Shown piece by piece: positions 4,313-5,519 of a stretch of 5,519 bases of DNA. The notes under the pieces were generated by a model. That model ran no database searches. It had not been told where the DNA came from and saw only the letters and a program-made list of their open reading frames with translations. The position numbers and the translations under genes are program-made. How positions within the stretch are numbered: the first letter of the stretch is position 1; every line of letters starts with the position of its first letter. The stretch spans positions 1 through 5,519 of the forward strand of contig JAWVFG010000198.1 of assembly GCA_033856335.1 (NCBI GenBank), read 5' to 3'. Source of the DNA: DASUPK01 sp033856335. GTDB taxonomy: Bacteria > Actinomycetota > Thermoleophilia > Solirubrobacterales > 70-9.

Positions 4313-5519
4313 ATGAGCGAACATCGCCTGCCCGAGCGAGACCGTCCCTGGGTCATGCGCACCTACGCGGGCCATTCGGACGCCCGGCGCTCGAACGAGC
4401 TCTATCGCAAGAACCTCGCCAAGGGCCAGACGGGGCTTTCCGTCGCCTTCGACCTGCCCACTCAGACCGGCTACGACCCCGACGCGGATCTGGCGCGCGG
4501 GGAGGTCGGCAAGGTCGGCGTCTCCATCGTCCACAAGGGCGACATGCACACGCTCTTCGACGGAATCCCGCTCGACGAGATGAACACGTCGATGACGATC
4601 AACGCGACCGCCGCCTGGCTGCTCGCGCTCTACGCGACGGTCGCTGAGGAGAACGGCGTGGAGCGCTCCGCGCTTGCCGGCACCACCCAGAACGACATCA
4701 TCAAGGAGTACCTCTCGCGTGGCACCTACGCCTTCCCGCCCGGGCCCTCGATGCGGCTGATCGCGGACACAGTGGCCTTCACCGTCAACGAGATGCCCAA
4801 GTGGAACCCGATCAACGTCTGCTCATACCACCTGCAGGAGGCGGGAGCGACCCCGGTCCAGGAGATCGCCTTCGCGCTCTCCACGGCCATCGCGGTCCTG
4901 GACGAGGTCAAGGCCCGCGGGCAGGTCGCCGACGAGGACTTCCCCACGGTCTTCGGCCGGATCTCGTTCTTCGTCAACGCCGGGGTCCGCTTCATCGAGG
5001 AGCACGCGAAGCTACGGGCGATGAGCCGCCTCTGGGAGGAGATCGGCCGCAACCGCTACGGAGTCGAGGAGCCCAAGTTCCTGCGGATGCGCTACGGCGT
5101 GCAGGTCAACTCGCTCGGGCTGACCGAGTCACAGCCGGAGAACAACGTCCCGCGGATCGCGCTCGAGGCGCTGGCCGTGACTCTCGGACGCGACGTCCGC
5201 GCCCGCGCGATTCAGCTGCCGGCCTGGAACGAGGCGCTGGGCCTGCCGCGCCCCTGGGACCAGCAGTGGAGCCTTCGCATCCAGCAGATCCTCGCCAACG
5301 AGACCGACCTGCTCGACTACCCCGACATCTTCGAGGGCTCGAAGGTGATGGACGGGCTGGTCGATGAACTGGCGGAGGGTGCCGACGCCGAGATGAAGCA
5401 GGTCGCCGAGCGCGGCGGCGCGGTCGAAGCGGTCCCCTACATGAAGGCCCAGCTCGTCGAGTCCAACCGCGAGCGGATCGCCAAGATCGAGCGCGGCGAC
5501 ATCGTCGTCGTCGGCCAGA
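4313..5519 (+). CDS. ecm: Ethylmalonyl-CoA mutase (MeaA type), N-terminal part (3' truncated by window)
   Basis: Cytosolic adenosylcobalamin-dependent mutase converting (2R)-ethylmalonyl-CoA to (2S)-methylsuccinyl-CoA in the ethylmalonyl-CoA pathway. 402 residues are visible and the frame stays open to the window edge. This is the acyl-CoA-mutase TIM-barrel: RTYAGHSDARRSNELYRKN (residues 16-34), LSVAFDLPTQTGYDPD, GTTQNDIIKEYLSRGTY, and SYHLQEAGATP with the conserved Tyr172-His173 pair equivalent to the substrate-side Tyr/His of methylmalonyl-CoA mutase. The stretches VNSLGLTESQPENN and LPAWNEALGLPRPWDQQW are the MeaA/Ecm form as I remember it and differ from the THSQTSGWSLT and HTNSLDEAIALPTD forms of methylmalonyl-CoA mutase, which is why I call Ecm. 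Family members are about 650-680 residues, so the C-terminal B12-binding domain should lie beyond the edge. ATG 4313 is the natural start, with conserved sequence beginning within ten residues. It is probably expressed from its own leaderless promoter. Confidence 0.93.
   Translation, partial: MSEHRLPERDRPWVMRTYAGHSDARRSNELYRKNLAKGQTGLSVAFDLPTQTGYDPDADLARGEVGKVGVSIVHKGDMHTLFDGIPLDEMNTSMTINATAAWLLALYATVAEENGVERSALAGTTQNDIIKEYLSRGTYAFPPGPSMRLIADTVAFTVNEMPKWNPINVCSYHLQEAGATPVQEIAFALSTAIAVLDEVKARGQVADEDFPTVFGRISFFVNAGVRFIEEHAKLRAMSRLWEEIGRNRYGVEEPKFLRMRYGVQVNSLGLTESQPENNVPRIALEALAVTLGRDVRARAIQLPAWNEALGLPRPWDQQWSLRIQQILANETDLLDYPDIFEGSKVMDGLVDELAEGADAEMKQVAERGGAVEAVPYMKAQLVESNRERIAKIERGDIVVVGQ

Noticed and set aside
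4313..5519. Methylmalonyl-CoA mutase large subunit
   Set aside because: Motifs VNSLGLTESQPENN and LPAWNEALGLPRPWDQQW and the ccr context favour ethylmalonyl-CoA mutase.

Overview
The window is high-GC DNA, dense with genes and with no RNA genes, and reads like an actinobacterial chromosome. The protein flavour (Ccr and Ecm sequences, a secreted RTX-like protein, a winged-helix/DUF559 protein) fits the Thermoleophilia/Solirubrobacterales side of the phylum. That placement comes from memory of the families, not from a search.

Layout. Positions 2-868 (+) are the C-terminal part of crotonyl-CoA carboxylase/reductase (ccr), cut by the left edge. A 58-nt gap with a strong hairpin and a good ribosome binding site leads to a small uncharacterised protein (927-1244, +) that looks like a dimeric alpha/beta-barrel (ABM-like) protein. 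Convergent to it, 1296-2195 (-) encodes a winged-helix plus DUF559 (Vsr-like nuclease fold) protein whose two ends carry an imperfect direct repeat. Divergent from that, 2313-3059 (+) encodes an exported protein with 14 in-phase RTX-type nonapeptides. After a convergent gap with a hairpin come two minus-strand genes: clpS (3157-3447), the N-degron adaptor of the Clp protease, and upstream of it an exported orphan beta-rich protein (3497-4201). Finally ecm/meaA (4313 to the right edge, +) encodes the N-terminal 402 residues of ethylmalonyl-CoA mutase.

How it works together. Ccr makes ethylmalonyl-CoA from crotonyl-CoA, CO2 and NADPH. Ecm rearranges ethylmalonyl-CoA to methylsuccinyl-CoA after epimerisation. 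Both are core enzymes of the ethylmalonyl-CoA pathway for acetyl-CoA assimilation, so the two ends of the window belong to one pathway. The roughly 3 kb between them (DUF559 protein, RTX-like protein, ClpS, secreted orphan) has no evident link to that pathway and looks like an accessory islet.

No gene-free stretch exceeds about 110 bases. The best leads are: the repeat pair bracketing the DUF559 gene; a ClpS with altered N-degron pocket residues; leaderless-type -10 motifs (TANNNT) in front of three genes that lack a Shine-Dalgarno sequence; and the uncharacterised small protein tied to ccr. I did not see a clear new multi-gene defence or mobile system.
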